Shown: positions 54,728 through 62,359 of the stretch, piece after piece
Numbering within the stretch: position 1 is the first letter of the stretch
How the letters are laid out: each line of letters begins with the position of its first letter
From: Mediterraneibacter agrestimuris
GTDB taxonomy: Bacteria; Bacillota; Clostridia; Lachnospirales; Lachnospiraceae
Direction: 5' to 3'
NCBI RefSeq assembly: GCF_943193195.1
Contig: NZ_CALPDG010000001.1
Coordinates: 62,001-126,000 of the forward strand
DNA: 64,000 bases
Made by a program: the position numbers and the translations under genes
The notes under the pieces: generated by a model
What the model was told of the DNA's origin: nothing
Seen by the model: only the letters and a program-made list of their open reading frames with translations
Databases searched by the model: none

Positions 54728-55591
54728 ATGGAACGTAATGCCCTTTGCTGGTGTGGAAGCGGAAAAAAATATAAAAAATGTCATATGCAGATTGAAGAGA
54801 AAATCCAGCTGCATAAAGCCAACGGTGAAATAGTTCCCCCCAGGAAAATCCTAAAAACACCTTATCAGATTGAAATGATCAAAAAAAGCGCGGCGCTCAA
54901 CACCGCTGTTCTTGATGCAGTCGCAGAAAAAATCTGTATCGGCATGAGTACGGCAGAAATTGACCGTATCGTATATGACTACACAACAAAGCATGGCGGA
55001 ATTCCGGCTCCCCTGAACTATCAAGGTTTCCCGAAAAGTGTATGTACTTCTCTTAACAATGAAGTCTGCCACGGAATTCCAGATGAAAATATCATTTTAC
55101 AGGAAGGGGATATCGTTAACGTTGACGTATCTACCATTCTGGACGGGTTTTACTCCGACGCCTCCCGCATGTTCACGATGGGTAAAATTTCCGAACGTGC
55201 ACAGCGCATTATCAAAGTAACCGAAGAATGTGTGCAACGCGGACTTGCTGCGGCAAAACCATGGGGACACTTGGGTGATATTGCAGACGCCATCAACTCC
55301 CATGCACAGGCAAATGGCTATTCTGTTGTAGAAGACATCGGAGGACATGGTATCGGTCTTGATTTCCATGAAGAACCGTTTGTCAGCTATGTCACGCCAA
55401 AAGGAAGTGAGATGCTCCTTGTACCGGGTATGATGTTCACCATAGAGCCGATGATCAACGAAGGCAGCCCGGACTTCTTCGTAGACGAAGATAATGACTG
55501 GACTGTTTACACTATTGATGACGGACTTTCCGCCCAGATTGAGTATATGGTACTTGTTAAAGAAGACGGTATTGAAGTATTGACGAAATAA
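54728..55591 (+). CDS. map: Methionine aminopeptidase with N-terminal SEC-C zinc motif
   Basis: Removes the initiator Met from new proteins. The 287-residue type I enzyme carries metal ligands in VNVDVSTILDGFYSDASRMF, the substrate His in EDIGGHGIGLDFHEEP, TIEPMIN and QIEYMVLV. A SEC-C zinc module (NALCWCGSGKKYKKCH, about residues 4-19) at the N-terminus is the variant that helps ribosome binding in this class. Strong SD AAAAGGAG. Probably an accessory copy, since clostridia also carry a plain map near secY. Confidence 0.93.
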   Translation: MERNALCWCGSGKKYKKCHMQIEEKIQLHKANGEIVPPRKILKTPYQIEMIKKSAALNTAVLDAVAEKICIGMSTAEIDRIVYDYTTKHGGIPAPLNYQGFPKSVCTSLNNEVCHGIPDENIILQEGDIVNVDVSTILDGFYSDASRMFTMGKISERAQRIIKVTEECVQRGLAAAKPWGHLGDIADAINSHAQANGYSVVEDIGGHGIGLDFHEEPFVSYVTPKGSEMLLVPGMMFTIEPMINEGSPDFFVDEDNDWTVYTIDDGLSAQIEYMVLVKEDGIEVLTK

Positions 55592-55603
55592 ATAAGCCAA
55601 AAC

Positions 55604-55630
55604 AGGAGACAGTAACTAACCGTCTCCTTT
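55604..55630 (+). terminator. Terminator of map
   Basis: AGGAGAC/GTCTCCT stem, 11-base loop, followed by TTTC, 12 bases after the map stop. Confidence 0.55.
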
Positions 55631-55699
55631 CGCACCCGCACCACAGGATAGATTTTAAATTTTAGCACTTTAAAAATATGCGCCGTCAGGCGCACCACG

Positions 55700-55741
55700 C
55701 AGAAGGGGGTGGCCACGTCAAAACGTGACCACCCCCTTCTG
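55700..55741. terminator. Very stable hairpin between map and the MmgE/PrpD gene
   Basis: A 19-bp GC-rich stem (CAGAAGGGGGTGGCCACGT against ACGTGACCACCCCCTTCTG, one mismatch), with a smaller GCGCC/GGCGC hairpin beside it (55680-55694). It lies between convergent genes but lacks a T-run, so it may be a two-way block or a repeat element. Confidence 0.55.
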
Positions 55742-55778
55742 TACTAGAATTCTAAAACACCCTCAAATTCTTTACGAC

Positions 55779-57191
55779 TTATACAAATAGTTTGTCTGCT
55801 ATTTCTGCAATATTATCGTATTTTTCAATATTACATAAAATATCAATCCACTCCTGAGCCTTTTCCGGACTCATCACGTGGGATACCTGAATTTTAAATC
55901 GTTCAACAAACTGCTCTCTGTCCATCATGTTTGCCGGATGTCCCAGCGGGCAATCCAAAGACTCCTGATATACCTTACCGTCCTTTGTACGGATGATCAC
56001 AGTCTTCATCGGGAAAGTTCCATGTCTGAACATATCGAAGGATTTCATGAGCTCATGAGGTTTAGAATCACTTCCGTGAACCTTTTTAGCCAGTTCCAAT
56101 ACTCTTGGATTTACCAGATTATCCTCTGAATACCAGTTTGCGCTTGGATCCGGATCACAAATCATTGCTGCCAGCGCAAATGGAACACTAAACTGTGCCA
56201 GCATCATGGAATCATAACCATTTTCAGACAAAGCCATTCTTCCATTTGTCGGCGGATCAAGAATGACTTCTTCTACATCCTCTGCAGTTATGTTATACTT
56301 TGTAATCAAGTTGTAAGTAATTTCCAATGGCGTCTGCAGCCACATATTTGCAGGCCAGTGCTTCATCAGAGTTTCCATTGTCAGGTATTTCTTACCCAAA
56401 TCTTTGGTGTACCATTCCGGACGCTGTTCTTCTGTAAGATGGAAGCCGAAGGAATATTGATCATCAAAGCAGTCCATTGCCTTATCAATACCAATCTGTG
56501 CAAGCTCTGCTGCTGCCACACCATCTTTAGAGCGGATACCATGTTCATAGTGATAGAGACTGGACATCGTGCTGTGCGCCAATACACACGTAATCGGTGT
56601 ACATGCTGCTGAAATGCCGAGTGCCTGATTAATCTGCTCGCTATTCAGTCCTAAGAGCTTACATGCAGGAACTGTTGCTCCATAAATCTGCCAGCTGGTA
56701 AGCCCCCAGCCCTTAAACACATCCCAGTCTGCAGGTGGTTGAACAGCCATAGCAATTCTCTGGTATACTTCAAATCCGGCTACAATTGCTGTTAGGAAGT
56801 CTTTTCCGCTCTTTCCTTCAGCCTGTGCAATTGCCCAAGCGGTAGGAATAATACTTGCAGACGGATGCCCTGTCCAAGAGCAGTCCTCCCAGTCTAAAAC
56901 ATCTGCAATTGTACCGTTTACAAGAACCGCATTAGATGGGCTGAGTTTTGTTCCGCTGATCCAGGAAGTTGCCTTTCCGCCCTCTCCGCCATTTAATGCT
57001 TTTGCAAGTTTTAAAACATTCTCAGCAATCGGGGATTCTTTTGCCGCCAATGAAACCGCAATAGTCTGCAGTGCGATCATCTTCGCACGCTCAAGTACCT
57101 CGTCTGGTATCTGATCATATGTAATCTTCTCCAAATACTCAGATAATACCTGTGTGTAGTTTGTGTCAACTTTGTTTACTCTAAATCCCAT
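55779..57191 (-). CDS. MmgE/PrpD family protein, copy 1
   Basis: A 470-residue member of the family that includes 2-methylcitrate dehydratase, cis-aconitate decarboxylase and iminodisuccinate epimerase. The active-site-like stretch is VNGTIADVLDWEDCSWTGHP (about 91-110), where Asp/Glu-Asp and the His of GHPSA are conserved. Closely similar to the copy at 62.4-63.8 kb over the full length. It follows an isomerase-like gene by 17 bases and both are downstream of a sigma-54 promoter. AAGGAGG precedes the ATG. Reaction unknown: dehydration, decarboxylation or epimerisation of a polycarboxylate. Confidence 0.85.
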   Translation of the reverse strand: MGFRVNKVDTNYTQVLSEYLEKITYDQIPDEVLERAKMIALQTIAVSLAAKESPIAENVLKLAKALNGGEGGKATSWISGTKLSPSNAVLVNGTIADVLDWEDCSWTGHPSASIIPTAWAIAQAEGKSGKDFLTAIVAGFEVYQRIAMAVQPPADWDVFKGWGLTSWQIYGATVPACKLLGLNSEQINQALGISAACTPITCVLAHSTMSSLYHYEHGIRSKDGVAAAELAQIGIDKAMDCFDDQYSFGFHLTEEQRPEWYTKDLGKKYLTMETLMKHWPANMWLQTPLEITYNLITKYNITAEDVEEVILDPPTNGRMALSENGYDSMMLAQFSVPFALAAMICDPDPSANWYSEDNLVNPRVLELAKKVHGSDSKPHELMKSFDMFRHGTFPMKTVIIRTKDGKVYQESLDCPLGHPANMMDREQFVERFKIQVSHVMSPEKAQEWIDILCNIEKYDNIAEIADKLFV

Positions 57192-57208
57192 GTGAAAATT
57201 CCTCCTTT

Positions 57209-57919
57209 TTATTTTTCAAAGAGCTGTCCCAGTCCCAAATCGTCCTGAATGCCCATTCTTCTAAGTGCGTACCACAGCGTTGCCTGAACACTTGTGATCG
57301 TCTGTTTTTTCATATCCCGCTCAATCAAAGGAACATCCTTCAAAAAGCACAATCCTGTACAGCTTACAAATACGGTATCTGCCTTTGACCGTTCAAGGCT
57401 TCTGGTAATACGGTAAATATCATCCACATTTACCGTTGGAATCCTGCATGAGTCTGTGATTCCAAGTCCCTGAATTTCTGTCACCTCATAGCCGCTGTCC
57501 TCTAAGAATTTCTTCTCAATTTCATTGACTGCATCACAATACGGCGTTGAAATTGCAACTTTTTTTGCATTCATCGCCTCAAGTGCGGCAGTCACAGCAG
57601 TCGTAGTTGTGATGCATGGAACCCCCGACACTTCTTCCATCTGGTGAATCAACTTTTGATCATACCCATGCCCTTTTATAAGGCTTCCGGATGTACAGCC
57701 AAAAACAATCAGATCCGGCTTCGCAGTCGCCAGCACCTTAGCCGCCTCAGTAACCCGCTCTTCCATAGCTCCCAGACCTTTTTCATCCACACTTTCCAGT
57801 AAAATCCTTGTTGTTAATGTTGCTACCCCCTCTGGCGCAAACCGATTGAAATCATTTTCAATCGAGGGGGATGTAGCCGGAGAAATCAACCCGATTTTGC
57901 CGCGCCAACCATAATACAT
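57209..57919 (-). CDS. Maleate-isomerase/Asp-Glu-racemase-like enzyme, copy 1
   Basis: A 236-residue protein with the two-cysteine active site of the racemase/maleate isomerase/arylmalonate decarboxylase superfamily: Cys75 in LIVFGCTSGSLIKG and Cys187 in TVFVSCTGLCF. The MYYGWRGKIGLISP opening is shared with the copy at 61.6 kb. Members with two cysteines isomerise cis-trans dicarboxylates or racemise amino acids. First gene behind the sigma-54 promoter, 17 bases before the MmgE/PrpD gene. Confidence 0.85.
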   Translation of the reverse strand: MYYGWRGKIGLISPATSPSIENDFNRFAPEGVATLTTRILLESVDEKGLGAMEERVTEAAKVLATAKPDLIVFGCTSGSLIKGHGYDQKLIHQMEEVSGVPCITTTTAVTAALEAMNAKKVAISTPYCDAVNEIEKKFLEDSGYEVTEIQGLGITDSCRIPTVNVDDIYRITRSLERSKADTVFVSCTGLCFLKDVPLIERDMKKQTITSVQATLWYALRRMGIQDDLGLGQLFEK

Positions 57920-57995
57920 GTATTACTCCTCCTTTCTTAAACCTTATTACTTCTAATACATTTTTCAGGTTTTATTTTTTATTTATACTCTTATT

Positions 57996-58012
57996 AGCAA
58001 TTCTTGTGCCAA
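57996..58012 (-). promoter_or_regulatory. Sigma-54 (RpoN) promoter
   Basis: TTGGCACAAGAATTGCT on the minus strand matches TTGGCAC-N5-TTGCW with the invariant GG and GC 10 bases apart. It lies 77 bases upstream of the isomerase-like gene. A LevR-like sigma-54 activator gene is directly upstream in the same locus. Confidence 0.85.
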
Positions 58013-58023
58013 CTTATATTTCT

Positions 58024-58067
58024 CTAAAAAAACAGGCGATTTTCCTTAATTTTAAGGATAAACCGCC
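58024..58067 (-). terminator. Terminator between the regulator/paralogue unit and the sigma-54 promoter
   Basis: GGCG/CGCC outer and TCCTTAA/TTAAGGA inner stems, followed by seven T on the minus strand. It isolates the sigma-54 unit from upstream transcription. Confidence 0.7.
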
Positions 58068-58083
58068 GTTATCAAATCAATTT

Positions 58084-58113
58084 ATCAAGATTATTCTCAA
58101 CAACATCAAGATT
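58084..58113. promoter_or_regulatory. Candidate activator-binding direct repeats
   Basis: AATCTTGAT (minus strand) occurs at 58084-58092 and 58105-58113, 21 bases (two helical turns) apart, with a partial third (ATCAAATC, 58071-58078). They lie 72-101 bases upstream of the -24 element, the usual position of enhancer sites for sigma-54 activators. Confidence 0.4.
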
Positions 58114-58118
58114 CTATA

Positions 58119-58829
58119 TCACTTCTCAGCAAAAAACTTGTGAATATACAGTTCTTCTGTAGATATGCCGATACGTTTCAATGCGGCATACATCAAAATC
58201 TGATTGGACGGCAGAATGGGAACGTCCGTCATCTGCTCTAACTTTTCTGTCAGTTTAAAAAACTGTACAGCCGGACTGTCTAAAATCACTGCCTGTGCAC
58301 CCGAAAAATCAATCTGGCTTATTTTTTCCAAAACAGCCTCGGTGTCTATCATATCCACCTGATTTGTTCTTCCCTCAAAATTGTCAACAATATTGACAAT
58401 CTTTATAATATTAATGTCGTTTTTCCCGAAAAAATATCGTTCAAGAAGCCCAAACTCAGTTCCCAACAGGCAGACCATGATAATCTCCCGGCATCCCAGC
58501 TTTTTTAACAGTTTTATCGCCTCCACTGCCGGAGACAGCACTGGAACTCCACTCTGCTGCTCTAATGGGTTTGTCATTCGTTCCCCCTTGATACAGCTTC
58601 CCGACATACTGGTAATGGTTATTACACTGGGATTACTTACCATAATTGTCTCCACCGCTTCCGGAAGACGGGAAATCATTTCCTGAACTCCGTCATAGGT
58701 GACATTCTTTATCGCCAGCCTTGTTGTCACAATATGCACATCATTTGGCAGACATTCGTGAAATTCTTTTTCTGTAACAAAGCTGGAATGTGTAATCAGT
58801 CCGATTACCGGCTTAATCTTGTCCTTCAT
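58119..58829 (-). CDS. Isomerase/racemase-like paralogue lacking both catalytic cysteines
   Basis: A 236-residue homologue of the two neighbouring isomerases (THSSFVTEKEFHECLPNDVH, VTTRLA, SGSCIKG, FFKL and C-terminal ALKRIGIS align). At the first catalytic position it has Ser (ITITSMSGSCIKG against IVFGCTSGSLIKG) and at the second also Ser (VILDSPAVQ against VFVSCTGL). It is therefore unlikely to catalyse the two-cysteine reaction. It starts 2 bases after the broken sigma-54 regulator gene, so a ligand-sensing or structural role with that regulator is possible. Confidence 0.75.
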   Translation of the reverse strand: MKDKIKPVIGLITHSSFVTEKEFHECLPNDVHIVTTRLAIKNVTYDGVQEMISRLPEAVETIMVSNPSVITITSMSGSCIKGERMTNPLEQQSGVPVLSPAVEAIKLLKKLGCREIIMVCLLGTEFGLLERYFFGKNDINIIKIVNIVDNFEGRTNQVDMIDTEAVLEKISQIDFSGAQAVILDSPAVQFFKLTEKLEQMTDVPILPSNQILMYAALKRIGISTEELYIHKFFAEK

Positions 58830-58831
58830 AA

Positions 58832-60167
58832 TTATTTCGCCTCCTGCTTTATATATCGTTCCAGAGTCTCATCGAAAGACTGGTGTCCGTCCACTATAAA
58901 ATGATTCTCATCGGGATTCACCATAATCTCATCCAGCACACGGCTTTTTCCTTCGTATTTCACAAAAATACCCTGCTGAATACCACTGCTGATATGATGA
59001 AACTTGATACGAATCATATCCTCTTTTTCTGAAATATAATTAAAATAAACCTTAGCGCAGGTAAGCCGGATATCAGACTCCAATTGTCCTATATTAGCAA
59101 CACACTTATAATGAACAAGTATATCAATAATATCCCTGCTCAAATGTATCCTCTGCTTTATCTTCTGGGCTTCTTTCCATAAAAAATAAAATACCAGGAT
59201 CAGCCGCTCCTTCACAGACCTCTCTGCTAACGATGGCAGCAAAATGTGAACCGACACACGCCGGAGGAATGTATTGAGCATGCAGTCCTCCAATGTCTCT
59301 GTGGTTGCACCGATGAGCCGCAGATTCACTCTGCGCTCCTTCCCTGTCTCTCCCATTCGCTTGAATTCCCCTTTGTCAATCAGGAAAAATAATTTTTCCT
59401 GTCCTTCCGGCGAAAGTCTGTGAATTTCATCTAAGAAGAGGATTCCCTCGTCCGCCAGCTCCACAAGCCCCGGCATATCCTTATCAGCTCCTGTATAAGC
59501 GCCTTTTACATAACCAAAGAGCTGAGACATTAAAAGTTGAGGATTATCCGCATAGTTGGCACAGTTAAACGTTACCATTGGTGCATCCTTTTTTAAAATG
59601 CCGCATTTTCTGGCATAGTCATGCATGCAGTATGCAAATTGACTTTTCCCTACTCCGGTAGGCCCTGTAATCAATACATGAAGCCCGTTGGGCGGGTAGA
59701 TAATTGCCGCCTTGGCTGTTTCTAATAGAAGAAACCAGACTGCCTTCCGCTCCTACCAGGGAATCAAACAGAGAATCTGTATCCGCCCGTCCTATTTCTG
59801 TCCAGGATGCTTCTTTCTCCTTCTCTTTTCCCACCTCTTGAAGTGATATTTTTTTATTTTCAATTTCAGGAATCAGATATTTCTTTAATTCTTCCTTTCC
59901 CGAAAACTCATTAACCATAAGTGTCCGTCCCAGCTTTTCCTCCAGTAAAGGGAGCGAAAGGTAAAGCACCGGCCGACCAGAGACCCGCACCAGAAGCCCT
60001 TGCTTAAACAACGTCTTAAGCTCCGTGCTCAGATTATTGAGAGAAATCCCTGTCATAGAGGAAAATGAAGCTATCGTCACCCTTTGTATTGATTCTTCAA
60101 ATCGAGACAAATCAAATTCTTTTGTAGCCGATTCCACTGCCTGCAGTACCTTATTAATCCGTTTCAT
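58832..60167 (-). pseudogene. LevR-like sigma-54-dependent regulator, frameshifted
   Basis: Two frames make one gene: an N-terminal winged-helix part (60167 down to about 59727) and an AAA part continuing in the other frame to 58832. In the first frame the protein reads SLVGAEGSLVSSI and then nonsense; the second supplies ETAKAAIIYPPNGLHVLITG, GPTGVGKS, GYVKGAYTGADK (the sigma-54 contact loop, normally GAFTGA) and ILFLDEIHRL. Deleting one base, T59723 on the plus strand, restores SSI-ETAKAA. The restored protein is about 444 residues and ends before the PRD and PTS domains of LevR, so it is also short. Either a real inactivation or a sequencing error. Confidence 0.8.
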
Positions 60168-60212
60168 AATACGATTCCCCTTTGCAAATGAACTTCTCCC
60201 TTAATCGTAATA

Positions 60213-61202
60213 TTAAATCTCCAGAATCGTGCCGATTCCTTTTTCCTTAGCTCTTGTATAAGCGATATTGGCACATGCAACGTCGAATGCTCCCATACCC
60301 ATGTGAGAGTAGATCAGAATTTCTTCATCATTCTCACGTCCTGCCTTTTTTCCACTTAAAAGCTCCGGAATATCCGAATATACCATGCTTTCGTCCAACT
60401 TGATGCCATGGGTCAAGTCAGAACTTGTAGTATAGTGCAGTAAGTCCTCCTGCCACATCCCTATTACCCACTTATCAGCCAGTCTGACAACTTCCGGATC
60501 TATATCCTGAAAGCCATTAATAGCAATCACCGTCATTCCCGGCTTAACCCAATCCTTCTCTACTAAAATTTCACAACTGCTGCTGCAGGTCATAAGAATA
60601 TCGCAGCCCTCCACTGCTTCTTTTACAGTGGAACATACTTTAAATTCCACTCCACTTTCGCTGTACATCTGAGCGATCACTTCACAGGCTGCCGGATAAG
60701 CATCGTATAAACGAATTTCCTCCAAACTCTTAAACTCTTCCAGGAAACCACCTACACCGTTACACCCCTGACCCCCGCAGCCTATCACCGACAGTATCTT
60801 CGGATCCTTTTTCACCAGACAACGTGCACCAATTACACCATGACCGCCTGCTGTGCGCATAGTAGTAATATTCGTCGCACTGACTACCGCCAAAGGCGAG
60901 CCGGTTTCTGTGTCATTAACCAGTACTAAATTTCCGTGACTAAACGGGTATCCTTCTGCCGGCTGGTTGTAGATATTGATCCATTTCAAACCTAATACCT
61001 TCTCCTGCGGTATGCTGACGGGCATTGCGATAAAGCGGTTTGGTTTGCCGTCTCCTGTTGACAAGAAGCTATTCTGCCCAAGCACAACGCTCTCTTCTCC
61101 CGCCTGGCGGAAAATCTTCTCAACTGTATCTATGACATCTCTTCTGCTGAGCACTGACTCTACATCGGCTGAACTTAAATATAATAATTCTTTCTTTTCC
61201 AT
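60213..61202 (-). CDS. Ornithine cyclodeaminase/mu-crystallin family dehydrogenase
   Basis: A 329-residue NAD(P)H-binding protein with RFIAMPVSIPQEKVLGLKWI near the start and the dinucleotide loop LSVIGCGGQGCNGVGGF (about 137-153). Families in this fold catalyse ornithine cyclodeamination, alanine or pyrroline-2-carboxylate reduction, and iminosuccinate reduction (BhcD). Its partner genes (MmgE/PrpD and racemase-like) handle dicarboxylates or imino acids, so an imino- or amino-dicarboxylate reaction is attractive but unproven. AAAGGAG precedes the ATG. Between it and the tautomerase gene (61203-61331) is a loose CAAACCC/GGGTTTG stem. Confidence 0.85.
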   Translation of the reverse strand: MEKKELLYLSSADVESVLSRRDVIDTVEKIFRQAGEESVVLGQNSFLSTGDGKPNRFIAMPVSIPQEKVLGLKWINIYNQPAEGYPFSHGNLVLVNDTETGSPLAVVSATNITTMRTAGGHGVIGARCLVKKDPKILSVIGCGGQGCNGVGGFLEEFKSLEEIRLYDAYPAACEVIAQMYSESGVEFKVCSTVKEAVEGCDILMTCSSSCEILVEKDWVKPGMTVIAINGFQDIDPEVVRLADKWVIGMWQEDLLHYTTSSDLTHGIKLDESMVYSDIPELLSGKKAGRENDEEILIYSHMGMGAFDVACANIAYTRAKEKGIGTILEI

Positions 61203-61331
61203 TTATCTATTCTCCTTTTCTGGTATTTCCTTTTATTCTTGATCCTTAACCACCAAACCCCCGCCATCCGGATCATCACTCCAAACAGCGAGGGTTTGCT
61301 ATCATAAAATATTATCAGCCTGTACTTGCTG

Positions 61332-61598
61332 TCAGGTCTTTTTTCGTTTTTTTCCTGTCATTCTCAGATACTCTGCATCCCAGTCATAGGAAGGCGGCAG
61401 AAGAAGATTGGGATTATTCTGAATATCATGATCATATACATAGCCCCAGTCCTCAAGTGTCTGATCCTCTACGGCAACAGTTACATGCTCTGTTCCGCAA
61501 TCTAATACCCGTCCCAGTTCTGCCTGCAATGCTTTTGCAAGTCTCCGCTTAGTATCCTCATCCCGGCCTTCAAACAATTTTACTGTAATGTGCGGCAT
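61332..61598 (-). CDS. 4-oxalocrotonate-tautomerase-like protein
   Basis: An 88-residue tautomerase-superfamily member. After Met removal the chain starts Pro-His-Ile-Thr-Val (MPHITVKLFEGRDEDTKR), giving the catalytic Pro1; the rest HVTVAVEDQTLEDWGYVYDH fits the longer 4-OT variants (usual 62 residues), with a Tyr-rich tail (YDWDAEYLRMTGKKRKKT). It keto-enol-tautomerises 2-oxo or 2-hydroxy-acids. It lies 12 bases after an isomerase-like gene. Confidence 0.85.
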   Translation of the reverse strand: MPHITVKLFEGRDEDTKRRLAKALQAELGRVLDCGTEHVTVAVEDQTLEDWGYVYDHDIQNNPNLLLPPSYDWDAEYLRMTGKKRKKT

Positions 61599-61610
61599 AA
61601 TCGTTCTCTC

Positions 61611-62324
61611 CTACAGCTTAAACAATCTTCCAAGTCCCATATCATCCTTGATGCCAAGCTCTCGAAGTGTTGCCCACCAGGTTGCCTGATTGCTTGTAAT
61701 CACCGTTTTTCCGAAATCCTGTTCCATCATAGGCACCGCATCTATAATCCCCAGTCCCGTACAGCTAACAAAAATAGTATCTGCTTCCGGCACATCTATC
61801 TCTTTAGTAAGATTATACATCATATCCGGAGTAACCTTCGGCATCAACAGCGGATCCTTATAACCAAGCCCTTTAATTGCTAACACTTTAAATCCATTGT
61901 CCTCCAGGAACTTTTTTTCTACTTGGTCCACTTCTTCTGAGTAGGGAGTGGTAACAACCAGTTTCTTTGCTCCGACTGCCTTCAATGCCCGAACAAGAGC
62001 CGTGGACGTTGTCATTGCCTTTTTGACACCAGAAGCTGCTTTGATCTGTTCGCATAATTCCAGATCATAGCCATACCCTCTGATCAAACTTCCCGTCGTA
62101 CATGGGAACACAATAATATCCTGTCCGGCTTTTCCCAACAGAGCAGCTCCCTCCGTCACACGCTGACTCATTTCATATAATCCATCCGGATCAACCCGTT
62201 CAAACAGAATACGAGTCGTATTGATTGTTACACCTTCCGGCAAATACTTATGATATTCGTGTTCCGGTGCCGACCCTGTATGAGGAAATACAAGTCCTAC
62301 TTTTCCGCGCCAACCATAATACAT
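61611..62324 (-). CDS. Maleate-isomerase/Asp-Glu-racemase-like enzyme, copy 2
   Basis: A 237-residue enzyme with both active cysteines: Cys75 in IIVFPCTTGSLIRG and Cys188 in TIFVSCTGLGII. It is a clear paralogue of the 57.2-kb gene (MYYGWRGKVGLVFP start, VEKKFLEDNGFKV, LGLGRLF end). It follows the second MmgE/PrpD gene by 35 bases (AAAGGAG before the ATG), so the enzyme pair exists twice in the locus. Confidence 0.85.
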   Translation of the reverse strand: MYYGWRGKVGLVFPHTGSAPEHEYHKYLPEGVTINTTRILFERVDPDGLYEMSQRVTEGAALLGKAGQDIIVFPCTTGSLIRGYGYDLELCEQIKAASGVKKAMTTSTALVRALKAVGAKKLVVTTPYSEEVDQVEKKFLEDNGFKVLAIKGLGYKDPLLMPKVTPDMMYNLTKEIDVPEADTIFVSCTGLGIIDAVPMMEQDFGKTVITSNQATWWATLRELGIKDDMGLGRLFKL

Positions 62325-62359
62325 CGTTTATTCTCCTTTCTGTCTGAAAATATTATAAA

